DNA of 64,000 nt, taken from NCBI GenBank assembly GCA_965153455.1, contig OZ234496.1:3224001-3288000 (forward strand). Reading direction: 5' to 3'. This DNA is from Sphagnum compactum (taxonomy: Eukaryota > Bryophyta > Sphagnopsida > Sphagnales). Every line of letters starts with the position of its first letter. Positions within the stretch are counted from its first letter, which is position 1. Positions 9,354 through 20,634 of this stretch are shown piece after piece. Below the pieces are notes generated by a model. It was not told where the DNA came from. It ran no database searches and saw only the letters and a program-made list of their open reading frames with translations. Both the position numbers and the translations under genes were made by a program.

Positions 9354-11344
9354 GAGGTGCAAGACCCAGTGCAGGAGTGGAACATTTGATCTCATCCTTG
9401 TTAAGAGTGGCAAGGACCTTCTTTACAAGAGTAAGATCCCACTCTTAAAGAGGTGAGAGTAAGACCAAGCTCACTCTTGAAGAGGAATAAGATCCTTCCC
9501 ACTCTTAACCCCTAAACATCATAGAAGAGTTCTTTTTTTGTTGGGCACTTTTGTCCTTTGACAATATTGAGCCCAACACCGCATAGTAGCAGGAAGGGGG
9601 CCTTGGTGGAGCAGATTCTGCCAGGCTTGTGGCCATCAAGGGTTAGTTCCCCGGCATATTTAGCAGCTTCCCTGGCATTAACGTTTAAGCAAACTCCCCC
9701 AACAGCACGTTGTGATGGAAAATTCTTTCTGTAGGGATGGCCCTTTACTGCAGTTTACAAACTCTTTAAAAGCAGGCCGTGCTGCTGTTTTCATCCTCTC
9801 TCTGTAGCTTGTATGGACTGTAGGATTAGAGGTGGTGATTCAGCTTGTAGAATCAGGCAGCCAAGCACATGGTACCCATTCTTTAGTATGTTTAATGTAT
9901 TCTGAACTGACAAGTTGCTTTGGAAAATCCCAATTTTGATGATGCTATGCTAGCCTAGTAGTTTCTTTGGTTGCTCAATTGCTTTAGAAAATACTGATTA
10001 ACCCGATACCCAAGAGAGACATAATCAACTGGCATACCACCTCAGAACCTCATTTCAGAACTCACAGTTGGCCACAGTTGGTATGCAAGTCGTAACGAGG
10101 TTCTGAGGCATGCAAGTTTCAGCATGGCTACTTGTGTGTGGTAGTGTTGGGAATTCTCAATGGGAGTCAATCAATTCAAGATAAAACCCAAATACAAAAA
10201 GGTGGCCAGCTTTTTGTTCAGCTGACCTTAAACCTTTTTAATGGTACAATGGGGATATGGAAGCTCCAAGTGCTGCTTCATCCTTGTCCGTGATTCATGT
10301 ACTATGGAACAGGCCTGGTTAAGACCACAAGTCCCCTTCCATCTAAGAAAAAGACGAGAGCTGGGTAGCACAGCCTTCATTTCCTTAGGTGGGAACAGGT
10401 TTTTTGGAGGCCTGTTCCAGAGCATAATTAGATTCCCCCCCTCATTGATTCACACCTCAAGTGGGTTCTTGACATCCATTCACACTACAAGTAAATCTGA
10501 CCGCACCAAAAGTGGAACCAGCAAATTGCTTGCCTCTCACGCAAGGAAAAGCCTGAAAACGTGGTTAAATAGAGCATCACAACCGGTTGTTACATTCCCC
10601 ACACGTAAAGCACACCTGGATTTTTCCATTGTATTTCCTTACCTGCCCCAAGAAACCTGCTTTCAGCAAGCGGGATCTTCTGCGGTACTTCTGAAGGTAC
10701 CAGCCAGGCTGTACTGGGATCTTCTGACCAGCGGAAGGTACCAGCCAGCCTGCCTCTCTTTCAGGGATCCCATTCATTGACTTGCTTATCAACTTCACAA
10801 TGTCACCCTATTCAACATACACTTTTGCATTGGCTCCATCCATGTTGAGTATGTGGCCCTCCAAGAGTATTTCTCGCATCCAAGATTTAGTTATTTACCT
10901 TTCTCCCAACCTCACCCATAAAACTGAAACTTGGACTGCAAAAGGTGAAAGACCGAATTCTACTAGCAACCCACTTGGACCAATCAAAGTATCTAGCCAA
11001 TCAACAGCAGGTGTTAGGTATTTCTCTGCCTTTTGCCAGCCTCTTCATTCTGTGCAAAATGTTTGGTGGAAACCATTTTGCTGAGCCAAACCGGCATGCG
11101 TTGGCTTTGTATATGAGAGACAGTTTTGTAATGTTTACCACAAACAACATACAATGTAAATTAATTCTCCATCCCTTCTCCCCCCCCTTCTTCCAAAACA
11201 TGAAAAAATGAGGAGTAAACAGTAATAAATTATTTTGAATGTCACCACCTGGGCTTACTATGACTGGCAATAAAAAAACAATCATTTCTTGACACTGACC
11301 ATCTTGGAGGGCACTGTATATGGAACATCTTTATGGGCCTCAAC
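9354..11344. other. Intergenic stretch, no gene supported
   Basis: The DNA is mixed and not strongly AT-rich. It holds imperfect repeats of 'actcttaaagaggtgagagtaag' type (9410-9510), an inverted repeat (ccacctcagaacctcat near 10037 against gaggttctgagg near 10098) and an internal duplication near 10672-10750. An open stretch of about 180 codons (10241-10780) has no recognisable domain. Confidence 0.4.
10672..10755 (+). repeat. Internal tandem duplication, about 44-bp unit
   Basis: gggatcttctg occurs at 10672 and 10716, each followed about 10-15 bases later by gaaggtaccagccag. The two copies share two blocks but differ between them. Confidence 0.55.
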
Positions 11345-11760
11345 TGAGTTTTACTCTGTTTGATTGGAATCAAAATAAACTGTACAGGCCATTTTATTGC
11401 TGTGGGTGGAGATGCTAGGCAGCGGCAGCAATAAAATAACCTGTAAACATGATTTCAAATGACGTCCAGCTATTAGATAGTGTGTAATTGCATTTGGACT
11501 TTGGACCCAAAAATATGGAAAAAATAGAATAGCTTTAAAAGGGTTAGTACAAAGGAAACTGACTACTTGTGATTGGCTAGCCATAAAGATAGGCCTAGGT
11601 TGTGACTACATTTAAGTAGTCTCTCAGCTTGTGTAGTATCCAATATCTCATGTTTAAGGATAAGGATGGGGAAATCATTCACACTCTATGTGGATTCACA
11701 CTGTAAACACTAGTGGAGGCCCAAATAGGGGGGTGCGCATAGAGATGCCCTTAGTACTCT
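11345..11760. repeat. Dispersed MITE-like element, related to 53480-53790
   Basis: Blocks such as ggcagcrg...taacctgtaaac, then gtgtgtaattgcatttgga, then gactacttgtg...gctag, occur in the same order at 53530-53760. The right end here (agagatgcccttag) is the reverse complement of the ctaagagcatctc at the left of the other copy. This suggests terminal inverted repeats of the 'gagcatctcc' type seen in many plant MITEs. Confidence 0.45.
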
Positions 11761-12356
11761 CCTCAGACTGTAAGTCTTTTCTCTCGGGTTTAAAGGCCGG
11801 TGTGGATCGTCCTGTAGAGCAAGAGTTCCACTCCAATCAGACTTTGTGAGTAGTAATATAATACCTCCACATTTGCTATCATGGAAATAGAATTACTTGC
11901 TTAGATTGTGAGCATTGCAATGATCTGTGGATGTTTCTGGAACAAAAATGCTGCAATGAAAAGGAGTTCCATGCAGCCAGCCTCAATTCTTCTACACAAA
12001 AGAGGTACGTGCAGAAAGACACAAAACTTTGGTGAGATTTCATTAAATTAGTAAAAAAAAATTTTTTTTTTTCTTGCAACTTGTTTTATGCAATTACACA
12101 TGTCGCATGCAACTAAAACAAGTTGGATGTAACATTTTTTTAGTTGCACACAACGTGTGTAGTTGCATGTAAAAACAGTTTTTCTTCTAGCTAACTAGAT
12201 CTTCTCAATGTTGGATATAAGTTAGAAGATGTTGCTGAGGGCAACCTACTGAATCCTGATGACCTTCTCATCATCTTGATCTGAATCCGTCCTCTCTCAT
12301 GGGTATAAGAATTTTGCCAGGGTCTTCTTCCTAAGTAGATGTCAGTATCATCTAAT

Positions 12357-12564
12357 GGTGCATTCACACTTGATGTTAAGTCAGTGTTAAATGAAAATCT
12401 AGGTGTCATCCTAGGTGGCACCCAATGTTAAATATGCAATAGCTTAATGTTAAGCGAATGTTAACATAAAATGTTCATGGTAAGTAGGTGTGAGTCCTAA
12501 ATGACAAGAATGGTGTTATGGGACTCACAACACTAGAGTCCCTAACACCAAGTGTGAATGCACC
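12357..12564. mobile_element. MITE, copy 1, with matching terminal inverted repeats
   Basis: It starts ggtgcattcacacttg and ends caagtgtgaatgcacc, a perfect 16-bp inverted repeat. The match extends to about 24 bp with three mismatches. The element is 208 bp with no coding capacity. A related copy lies at 14731-14923. The target-site duplication is not clear, so the superfamily is not assigned. Confidence 0.75.
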
Positions 12565-12579
12565 TGAAGTATAGGTCCC

Positions 12580-12960
12580 TGTACAAACAGAGTGAACTAG
12601 CACCCACCAGCACATGTCCACTGGATGTCTGTTCTGACTCAATTGTGGATGAACCTTAACTGAGTCAAATTTTGGTTTCACCTTGGTAACCAATTCTGTA
12701 AGAAATAGGTATCATATGTAGGTAGATAGGTAAGAAATTAAGTACCTACTAGGTAAATAGACGCTTTATACATAGGTAAGGGCTGATTTTACCTACCTGG
12801 TAGAAGGTAGGTTAAAAAAAAGAACCTACTCAGCTAACCACCATGGTTAGCTAGTGAACTGGAACCCAACAGAAAACTGTTTCCTGACCACTTATCATCC
12901 ATCCTTCATGGTGCAGTGATGGGTGCTGGTTCACTGTAGCTCAATCAAAGGTCATTTTGT
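12580..12960 (+). repeat. Dispersed/paralogous segment, related to 61550-61990
   Basis: Shared ordered blocks are gtggatgaac, ggtttcaccttggtaacc, accatggt.agctag, cagaaaa..gtttcctg.ccact and ggttcact. It contains many copies of TACCTA/TAGGTA. The second copy lies upstream of the PADRE gene. Confidence 0.6.
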
Positions 12961-13861
12961 TTGTTCTGTTTGTTTCATTATTTTTTTAATTGACAACAAC
13001 TAGGGTAGAGAGGCCGGTAATTGTACATTTAAGGTAGGGTTTCTCGCCATTTATGCCAGAGGGCCTCATTGTTTATGGTGTCCAAAGAGTAGATGGAGCC
13101 CTCTTCTTTGTGCATCTATTGCACTAAAAATCAGCCAAAATGGACTAGAGGCAAGAAAGTTGCAGCCCTCGGAGGTAGGGGGAGTCGCTTTTAAAAAAAA
13201 TTCTTGATCGAATAGCTCATAACCTATTTTTGAACCCCTCAAAAAATCCTTAAATATTACTCTCTTGCCTTTAGAGTTAGAACATGATTTGTAAAGCTTA
13301 AGATGGTGATTTCAGATCAGTTTAAATCACTCAATTGGAACCCAAAAAAAAAAGAAGAGAAAGTTATGCACTCATGAAGCAATAGGGTCAAAATGAAAAG
13401 AAATGCGTTTTGCAATTTGAGAAAACGTATTTTCTTTACCACTCTTTTTTGATTGCTCTTTTGGCTTTGCATTTCAAAAATTACTTTTAAAGCTTGAGCA
13501 GGTGCTCCTATAACATTTTAAATCACTCAAAATGGAGAAGAATTGAGAAAGATCTGCCAAAGTGTTTGGTGATAAGCCAATGTTCAATGATGGGCCAGTT
13601 TACTTTACCTACATGCCCAACACCAGTTTTTTCTTTTTTCTTTTTTTTCAACCAAGATTGGATTGGCACTTGGCACTGGTGATTTTATTTTTTTTCCAAT
13701 TTTCTGATGTGTCATTGCGTAGAATCCCAAAAGGGATTTAGCAATTGAATGACAACAGGTTTTTACAACCTGTGTTACTAGTAAAAAACACTATTTAATA
13801 AAAATGTTACCAAACTCAAATCAGAGTCCAAATGTGATGATTTATTTAAGTATAAAGAAAT

Positions 13862-13990
13862 TGACAGATTTTTTTCCCTCCAAAAAGGAGTATTTTGACA
13901 GAATATTCTCTTTTTAAAAATTATTTTAATTTTCGCATTTTGGCGAAATTTCGCACCCAAAAAAAGAAAGAGGGCTGATTGGCACCAGTC
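13862..13990 (+). repeat. Paralogous segment with palindrome GGCGAAATTTCGC, related to 62880-63030
   Basis: ttttggcgaaatttcgc (13938-13954) recurs exactly at 62981-62997, with similar T-rich flanks upstream and an aaaaagaaagaaa tract downstream. The core is palindromic (GCGAAATTTCGC). It sits at about the same distance from the 12580-12960 segment as its partner does from 61550-61990. Confidence 0.55.
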
Positions 13991-14014
13991 AAATTTGTCT
14001 CCAAACTGTTTGGT

Positions 14015-14037
14015 GGGGGGGGGGGGGGGGGGGGGGG
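14015..14037 (+). repeat. Run of 23 G
   Basis: This is an uninterrupted homopolymer of 23 G. It is able to form G-quadruplexes and is prone to length errors in sequencing. Confidence 0.8.
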
Positions 14038-14289
14038 ATAAATCCATTCATTTGTGCCATTCAAAAAATAAATTGTCTACCAATTTAACCTACCTATTAC
14101 AGTACATCCTAAACTCATGTACTAGTGAAGGGGCAATGGCCATGGCTGGGGTGCTAGCAAAGACCAATGGCCTACTACTAGGGCCTTGAATCCTTCATGG
14201 GCCATTTGCTCCTTGGGTAAAAAAGCTAAGGGTCTAGGAATCAGTATGGAGATTCCTTTTGATTAATGATCCCAAGAGAGGACATTAGG

Positions 14290-14545
14290 GTCTGGGGTGG
14301 CAGATTACGTCATTTTTGTGCTCACAATAGACGACATAATCTTCTAATGATGATCATACACATGTAATAGTGACCAAAATGTGTCTATTGAACATCATTC
14401 TTTTTGCTGGATTGTTGAATCTGCCATGAATGAAAGACCTTAATGTCATGAAACGGCCTCTCTCGTGTCCATAATTATGTTTGGGGTGTGACCTAGCTTT
14501 GCCCAAATGGGCACTTCAAGTGCATTATCCAACATAATGGTCAGG
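14290..14545. repeat. Dispersed repeat, related to 57660-57915
   Basis: gacataat.ttcta.tgatgatca.acac, ttgttgaa.ctgcca and gac.tagctttgccc / ccaacataatggg blocks are shared in order with 57660-57915. The copies are diverged. No coding content is recognised. Confidence 0.5.
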
Positions 14546-14730
14546 GAACTCACCATTCCATAAAGGATAATAAGACCCTCTGCATTTATATGTACTATGG
14601 AAAGTGACTGGCCCATTAGTACAAGAGACATCTCGTATGGTGGTGATAGGCCGATTAGGGCCGGGAAGGGCCTGTTCCACTTTGGAACGGTAGTTGTTCC
14701 TGGTTGATTCTTGCCCTCTTAGGCACCTTA

Positions 14731-14923
14731 GTGCATTCACACTTGATGTTAAATCAATGTTACATGAAAATCTGGGTGGCACCCGATGTTAGATGGGCGA
14801 TAGCTTAATGTTAAGTTAATGTTAGTTTAACATAAAATCTTCACGATAAGTTTAAGTCTTAAATGACTAGTATGGTGTTAAGGGACTCAACACTAGAGTC
14901 CCTAATACCCAAGTGTGAACACC
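14731..14923. mobile_element. MITE, copy 2
   Basis: It is homologous to 12357-12564 (gtgcattcacacttgatgtta at the left, ccaagtgtgaacaccc at the right, shared interior such as gcaatagcttaatgttaa / gcgatagcttaatgttaa). The terminal repeats are more degraded than in copy 1. Confidence 0.7.
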
Positions 14924-15784
14924 CAAGAGTCCCTAATACCTTTAGATAGAAGATTTCCTACAACACAAATGTAACTTTCTTCTTTTCAACATCAACAAAA
15001 TACGTGGCTTTTTATTTTTCAAATTCATTGCTTCTTTTCCTTGACATCAACAAAGTAAATGAGTTATATTTTGGCATATCCATTCTTTTTTTTACCCTTA
15101 TTTTTGGTTGGATTTTTTTTCTGAATTTTATGCAATTAAAGCAATTATTAAAAAAAGCTGACATAACAAAAATAAGTATGTAGCCACTTTTTGACCAAGA
15201 AATGAACGCAGTCACTTCCCATCACTCAATGTGACCATCTCGAGCAATTCTGTTAATAATTCAGTTGTTGAGTGCTGGTGGAAGTCGGAACCAACCAAAT
15301 TTGTAACACCCATCTGTACATCTTCCCAACACATTTGTTAATGCCAAAGCGTCAGGCAGAGCCAGATGGGTGAAGCTTTTTGAGTGGGATTGAGGGCCCC
15401 CCAAACTGACAACTTGAACCTTGTTGTTGTTGCTGTTCTTGTTCCCACCTAGAAAGGGGATTTAGCCAAATGTTGATTTATTCACTAAGGGCCTGAAAAT
15501 TTTGATGGGAGTGATGGACCCTAATATGAAGGGGTTGGAAAACATTAGATGGAGGGTGGGAGGTGTGCAAAAGATGGGCCAGATGTTGACAAAAAGGAGC
15601 TTGAAATTTTTTTTGGGAGCAACTTTAACTCTAAAGGGTTGAAAGTGAAGCTTTAAAGGGTTGGAAATGAGAGGGAGGATGCGATGTGAGATGTTGGGGT
15701 TGCGTTGAAGTAGCATGCAAGAAGAGATGGGCCAAATTGTTGATTAAAAAAAAGGGGCTGAAAATTCTGTTGGGAATATATTTA

Positions 15785-15995
15785 AGGATGGGACATGATG
15801 GGATGAAGGGTTAGTGATGATGTGATGAAGAGTTGCACATGATGAGATGAAGGGTTGGCCATGATGGGACGGAGAATTGCACATGGTGAGATGAAAGGGT
15901 TCGTCATGATGAGATGAAAGGATTGGCCATGAAGGGATGGGGGATGATGCTGGGACACGAGATGGAGATGATGGAGATGATGGAGATGATGACGA
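15785..15995 (+). repeat. GATGA-rich minisatellite
   Basis: Imperfect units of about 36-44 bp contain 'catgatgagatgaaggg' and 'ttg.c.catgatgggatg', and run into a run of gatggagat / gatgatg. It is open on the minus strand (His/Pro-rich), but this follows from the repeat and is not evidence of a gene. Confidence 0.6.
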
Positions 15996-16539
15996 TGATG
16001 TTGGGGGTTGTGTTGAAGTAAGTAGCGTGCAAAAGATGGCATAGGAAAGTTATTGGGATTTTCTTAGGTGAGTACCTGACACAAACTTAACAACAACTCC
16101 ATAATGCAACAACAACAACAACAGCAGACTATGAAGAGATGTAAGTAACAAATGCCAAAACACCAAAGTGATTGCCAGTATCATGATTTTGCTACTGCAG
16201 CTGTGGCCGAAAAACCACCCACCCATTCTCACCACATTTTTTCTATGTGTGTATCTTCCTCGTGAGAAACGGGTCTTTCGTGAACTCCCTTCCATCGAAT
16301 CGCCGCCATCGATAATCATGCCTGGGAAGTCGTGGCATCTTGTAGCCGCAAAAGAGAGTAAAGAGAAAGAACGTACCAAGTCTTGAAGCTCGTTCGGATC
16401 GACCGACATTAAGACGACATGCCCACTAATCACCTTGTTGTAGGTGTAATTCCCTCGTAATTCCACCAAATTTGGCTGCAACAGAGCTGTGGATTGTTGG
16501 TTGTTGTTCTCAGTAACTGTATCGTCGAGGGCGGAAGAG

Positions 16540-19500
16540 ATGGCGGCTATGGAAGAAGCAGCAGGGGGTTCTGCTGCTGCTGCTGCTGCAGAGCAGTCGG
16601 TTGAGCTTGGTGGCACTGCAGAAGGCCTGTCTGCATCCACTAATGGGGACAGCTCCTATGGGGTGGTGGCTACTGCTGCTGCCACAGAGCACGCATTGAG
16701 TAGTAGTAGTAAAGGTGCAGTCGAAGGTCCTTCAGCTTCGCATTCCATCTGGTGGGGTACCTCTACATTCGATTCCTGGCTCATTGCTGCAGCTGCTCAG
16801 GTTTTCTTACCCTCCCTCAGCTATATTTCCTCTACCCTAGGGCCTTGATTCTCCAGAGCTTCGACGAGCTGATGTACACAAACCTCTCGTGTGAAATTCT
16901 TAGAACTGTATAGACCCCCTAAGAACCAAAAAGAAAACAAAATGCATAGTGGAAAGCTGAACCCACAATGGCAGTGCATGAGTCAAGCAGAACATTTTGA
17001 TACTCTACCTGATGCCTAGATCCCACCTCCATTATACATTAGAGAACTTCCAAGGTTGTAATGGCAGCTATATAGCCTATTATGATGGCATATGGTCTAG
17101 GCCCAGAATGGAGTATAGAGACTGGAAGAGGATTAACAAACAGAAGCTTGATTGACTTGGCACCAGCTGCCAGTACATTGCAAACACTGATCCAAAGGAA
17201 TGTGTGTGAGGAGTGTCAATCAGATTGGCCAAGTGGTACTCACTCTCCCGTACAGCTTCTCACAAATGGGATATGCTTATGGTCTACTATTCCTTATCCT
17301 TTATGGTCTGTTGGGTGCGTGGACGGTGTACATCCTCACATGGCTCTACTTTGAGTTCAAATCCCGTCACAGTTTGCATGGCAAAGTATACCCTCCCAGA
17401 CATGTTCTCCAGGTGAGGAAAAAAAAAACCATTGCAAACTCTCTCTCTCTCTCTCTCAACCAACAACACAAATTGAAGAAAATTAGGTCATGGTCAATAT
17501 TGGAAGCTGAACATCCATACACTGGTTGGTATTTGTGAGTGAGTGAGTGCCTGCAGTATTGTGTAATGAATTGCCATGAATTGTTTTTTTTAAACTTCTG
17601 TGTGGCTATTTCAGTAATTTTGTGAATATGTGCAGTATCATGAAGTGATTGGAGGCTTGACTGGAAAATGGGGTCGCTGCATGACATTCTTTTTTGTGAT
17701 CTTGTCATTGGCAACTGCATCAGTCATCCAGCTTATCGCATCTGCTAGGTTTGTTATATCAACCATTGACTCCTAGCTACACTTTGATTGCAACTCATCA
17801 AACATGATGTCCTTTACCCAAATTCATGGAATAAGAGTTTGTCAATCCAAAGAAGTTGGCTTTCAGGTAGAAAACAATTGCAGACAAAAATGCGTTCTAG
17901 ATGAAGTGACTATGGTTTTATCAACAGCACAAAGCAATAGTTCAAGGACTCTACCAGTAATTCAACATCAGGAATCTCAAACAATGTCATATAGTACTCT
18001 GATGTCATCTGGGTTCGAGATTTGAATACTGATATTCTGTTCTATGTGCACCAGTGATTTGTATTATGCAAATGACAGCCTTAACAAGCGGCAATGGGAG
18101 TATGTGGTGGGTTTTTTTGCACTGATCAGTGTAATTGTCCCCAGTTTTGGGCACTTTCGAGTGGGTGCTATTGTGGGTGTATCCTCCACAACTATCACTG
18201 GCCTCTATTTATTTGTTGCCTCTCTTGTGCATGGCCAGGTAATATCTGGTGTTCTAAAGCTGACAATCCCGCTGATCCATTCCATGTCAAGATGCACTTT
18301 GGTACTTCAGAAATTTCACCATAAGATCTGGAATGCTAGAGAATCTTTGTAGGGACTCAAGGTGTACATTTTAGCCATGTATGCAAACACTTGTCCTTCG
18401 AAGCATAGAGAGTTCCTTTTTCGAGATACCTTGATTTTTCATAGACAAGCAACTGATTGCTTATATTTTGTTTTATTTGTAAACTTGTGGGACCTCCAAC
18501 ATGATGGGCTTTTGAATTTCCAATATTGGTCTTAATATTGTCGACACTGCTGGTGTAGCAGATAGATGATACAACATCATCAGGTGCAGTTCTCAAGTTT
18601 TGGGTGAGTGTAATATATTAGGTTGATTACAGTTTTTAAGCACCTCTACTTGGAAATGTAGGTCCCTGGAGTGGAGCACGTGGGTGCAGTTGACAAGGTT
18701 CAGTTCTTCACTGGTGCAACCAATATGTTGTATGCATTTGGTGGTCACGCAATAACAATGTGAGTCAAGTTTTGTATTTTTAGGTCACTTTCGTGAATGA
18801 TCAAAAGATGATGCAGTGGTCATAGAGTGTAACATATGATGTATTTGCAGGATCACCTCGTACCACCTAGGAGGGCTTCAACATGCCTACAAGGAATCAG
18901 CAGGGCATCAGAAGAGAAATGATTGCAATCTCACAATTTGCAATGTCCCTTTGTGGTCAGAACCATAAAAACTGTTAATAGTCCCATCCTATGCAAGAGA
19001 CAAAACACTGTAATTGCTATGTCAATCCAATTGACCATCTGAATGACTATTTTGAAACCAAAATGCTCAATCACTGCAAATATTCAAATGGGGAGAAATG
19101 TCAAAAAAATTGAACAAACTAGCTCAATGTGGGTTGTTCAGGCCATCATATGGCAGAAAGAGGCATATACCTATGGACCTGTTTTTGGGGCGTTTTTTGG
19201 TATGGAAAGGGATTATGGGACACCCCATTGATCACCCATCTGGAACTATCTGCTGCTCTTTGTTAAGTCCTCTAAAATGGACAGCTATGTATGAATGGTT
19301 TTTCAGTATGGAGCTGATGGGTAATGAGTTGTGATTATGTGGTCAGAGAAATTATGGAGGCTACCAGAAGGCCATCAAAGTTCAAATTCGTGTACTTGGC
19401 AGTTGTATTTTACACGTTTTCAGTCACTATCCCAAGTGCAGTATCCACTTACTGGGCTTTTGGTGATATTCTTCTACATCGATCAAATGCTTTTGCCGTT

Positions 19501-20634
19501 CTCCCACCATCCCCTTGGAGGACATTTGCCATTGTGTCTATAGTTTTGCACCAGGTACCACCTTTTTCCGCTGTTCTTTGTGTTTTAAATAGCCCCAAAG
19601 GCAAGGCGATATATGTTGTACATATATACAACCTTGAGTTGGCCATCTATGAAGCATCCAGCAGCCTGAGTCAATGAGGTTATATTGAGTATGACACTTT
19701 GAGTTTTAGAGGTGGGCCACCAGTCCAAATAACTATGGAAGAGAAATGATAGTGGAACCTCATTGAAATGTCCCTGACACATGAGGCCACTAGGACAGTG
19801 AGAGGACAGTCACAGGCAGAAGACTAAGAGTTCTGTTTTTGTGCAATGAACAGAGTATGGTGTTTGTACTATTTGTCCACCCTGTGTTCCTGGTGTGTGA
19901 GAAGTTTGCCAAGGTTCACACCCGCAGTTTGGGGCTACGAATCCTGGTGCGAATTCCAGTGGTGTTGTTTCTATGGTTTGTGGCACTAGCCATCCCTTTC
20001 TTTGGTCCCATCGACTCTGTGAAGGGAGCCTTGCTGGTCACCTTTGCTGTCTACATTATTCCCCTTGTTGCCTTCTTTGTCACTTATCGAACAAAATCTG
20101 CCCGTCAGGTTTGTCCTCTATCCCTCCCTCCCATTCATTTGGTTTGAATTCAAAACAACAATTCTTCCCTGGGTAAAACTTGAATAAAAAGCCGCCAGGA
20201 AATTTGGTTCACTATATACTACTTGCATTTCCCTACAAACCTGATGCAACCCAAGTCCCAAGTCTGCAACCGTTTTACTCTTCACACATTTGATGAAGGT
20301 GAATAATCCCTATTCTGTTTGTCTTGCAGTACAAAGAGTTAAGATTAATTAGAGAGAAAATAAAAGGGAAGTCTTTTGGAAAAGAGTTTTGTACCAGGTT
20401 AGTACCTAGTGTTCTAAGCTAATTGGGGGTTTTTTTCTTCCCTGTTTGGTGTAGAATTCCGCAGTGAAGCTACCACCATTCATGCCCAGTTGGATGCTTA
20501 TGTTCCTTTTCAATGGGATGATTGTGCTCTGGATAGTCATTGTGGGTTGTGGCTTTGGTGGATGGGCTAGTGTCACCAACTTTGTGAGACAGATTAGCTC
20601 TTTCGGATTCTTTGACAAGTGCTACCAGTGTTAG
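16540..20634 (+). CDS. AUX1/LAX-family auxin influx carrier, 8 exons, complete
   Basis: Plasma-membrane proton/auxin symporter family (amino acid/auxin permease). Exons are 16540-16800, 17224-17412, 17636-17748, 18055-18238, 18662-18759, 19347-19554, 19854-20108 and 20455-20634. All junctions are GT-AG and in phase, giving 495 aa (Arabidopsis AUX1 is 485). Residues 1-70 are Ala/Ser-rich and unlike known relatives. After this come STFDSWLIAAAAQ, VVLTLPYSFSQMG (about 91-103), VIQLIASARSDLYYANDSLN, LVHGQ with the family's conserved His, FFTGATNMLYAFGGHA, IPSAVSTYWAFGD, IPFFGPIDSVKGALLV, YIIPLVAFFVTYRTKSARQ and a C-terminal GFGGWASVTNFVRQI ending in KCYQC. About 10-11 membrane segments are visible. 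The middle (residues 140-250) is quite divergent from angiosperm AUX1. Auxin specificity is therefore a family inference, and a role as a diverged paralogue is possible. Confidence 0.92.

Noticed and set aside
10241-10780. About 180-codon open frame on the plus strand
   Set aside because: No domain or family resemblance, low-complexity Ser/Thr-rich composition, and it overlaps a local duplication. Not enough for a gene call.
15782-16042. His/Pro-rich minus-strand open frame
   Set aside because: It follows from the GATGA minisatellite and has no conserved start or domain.
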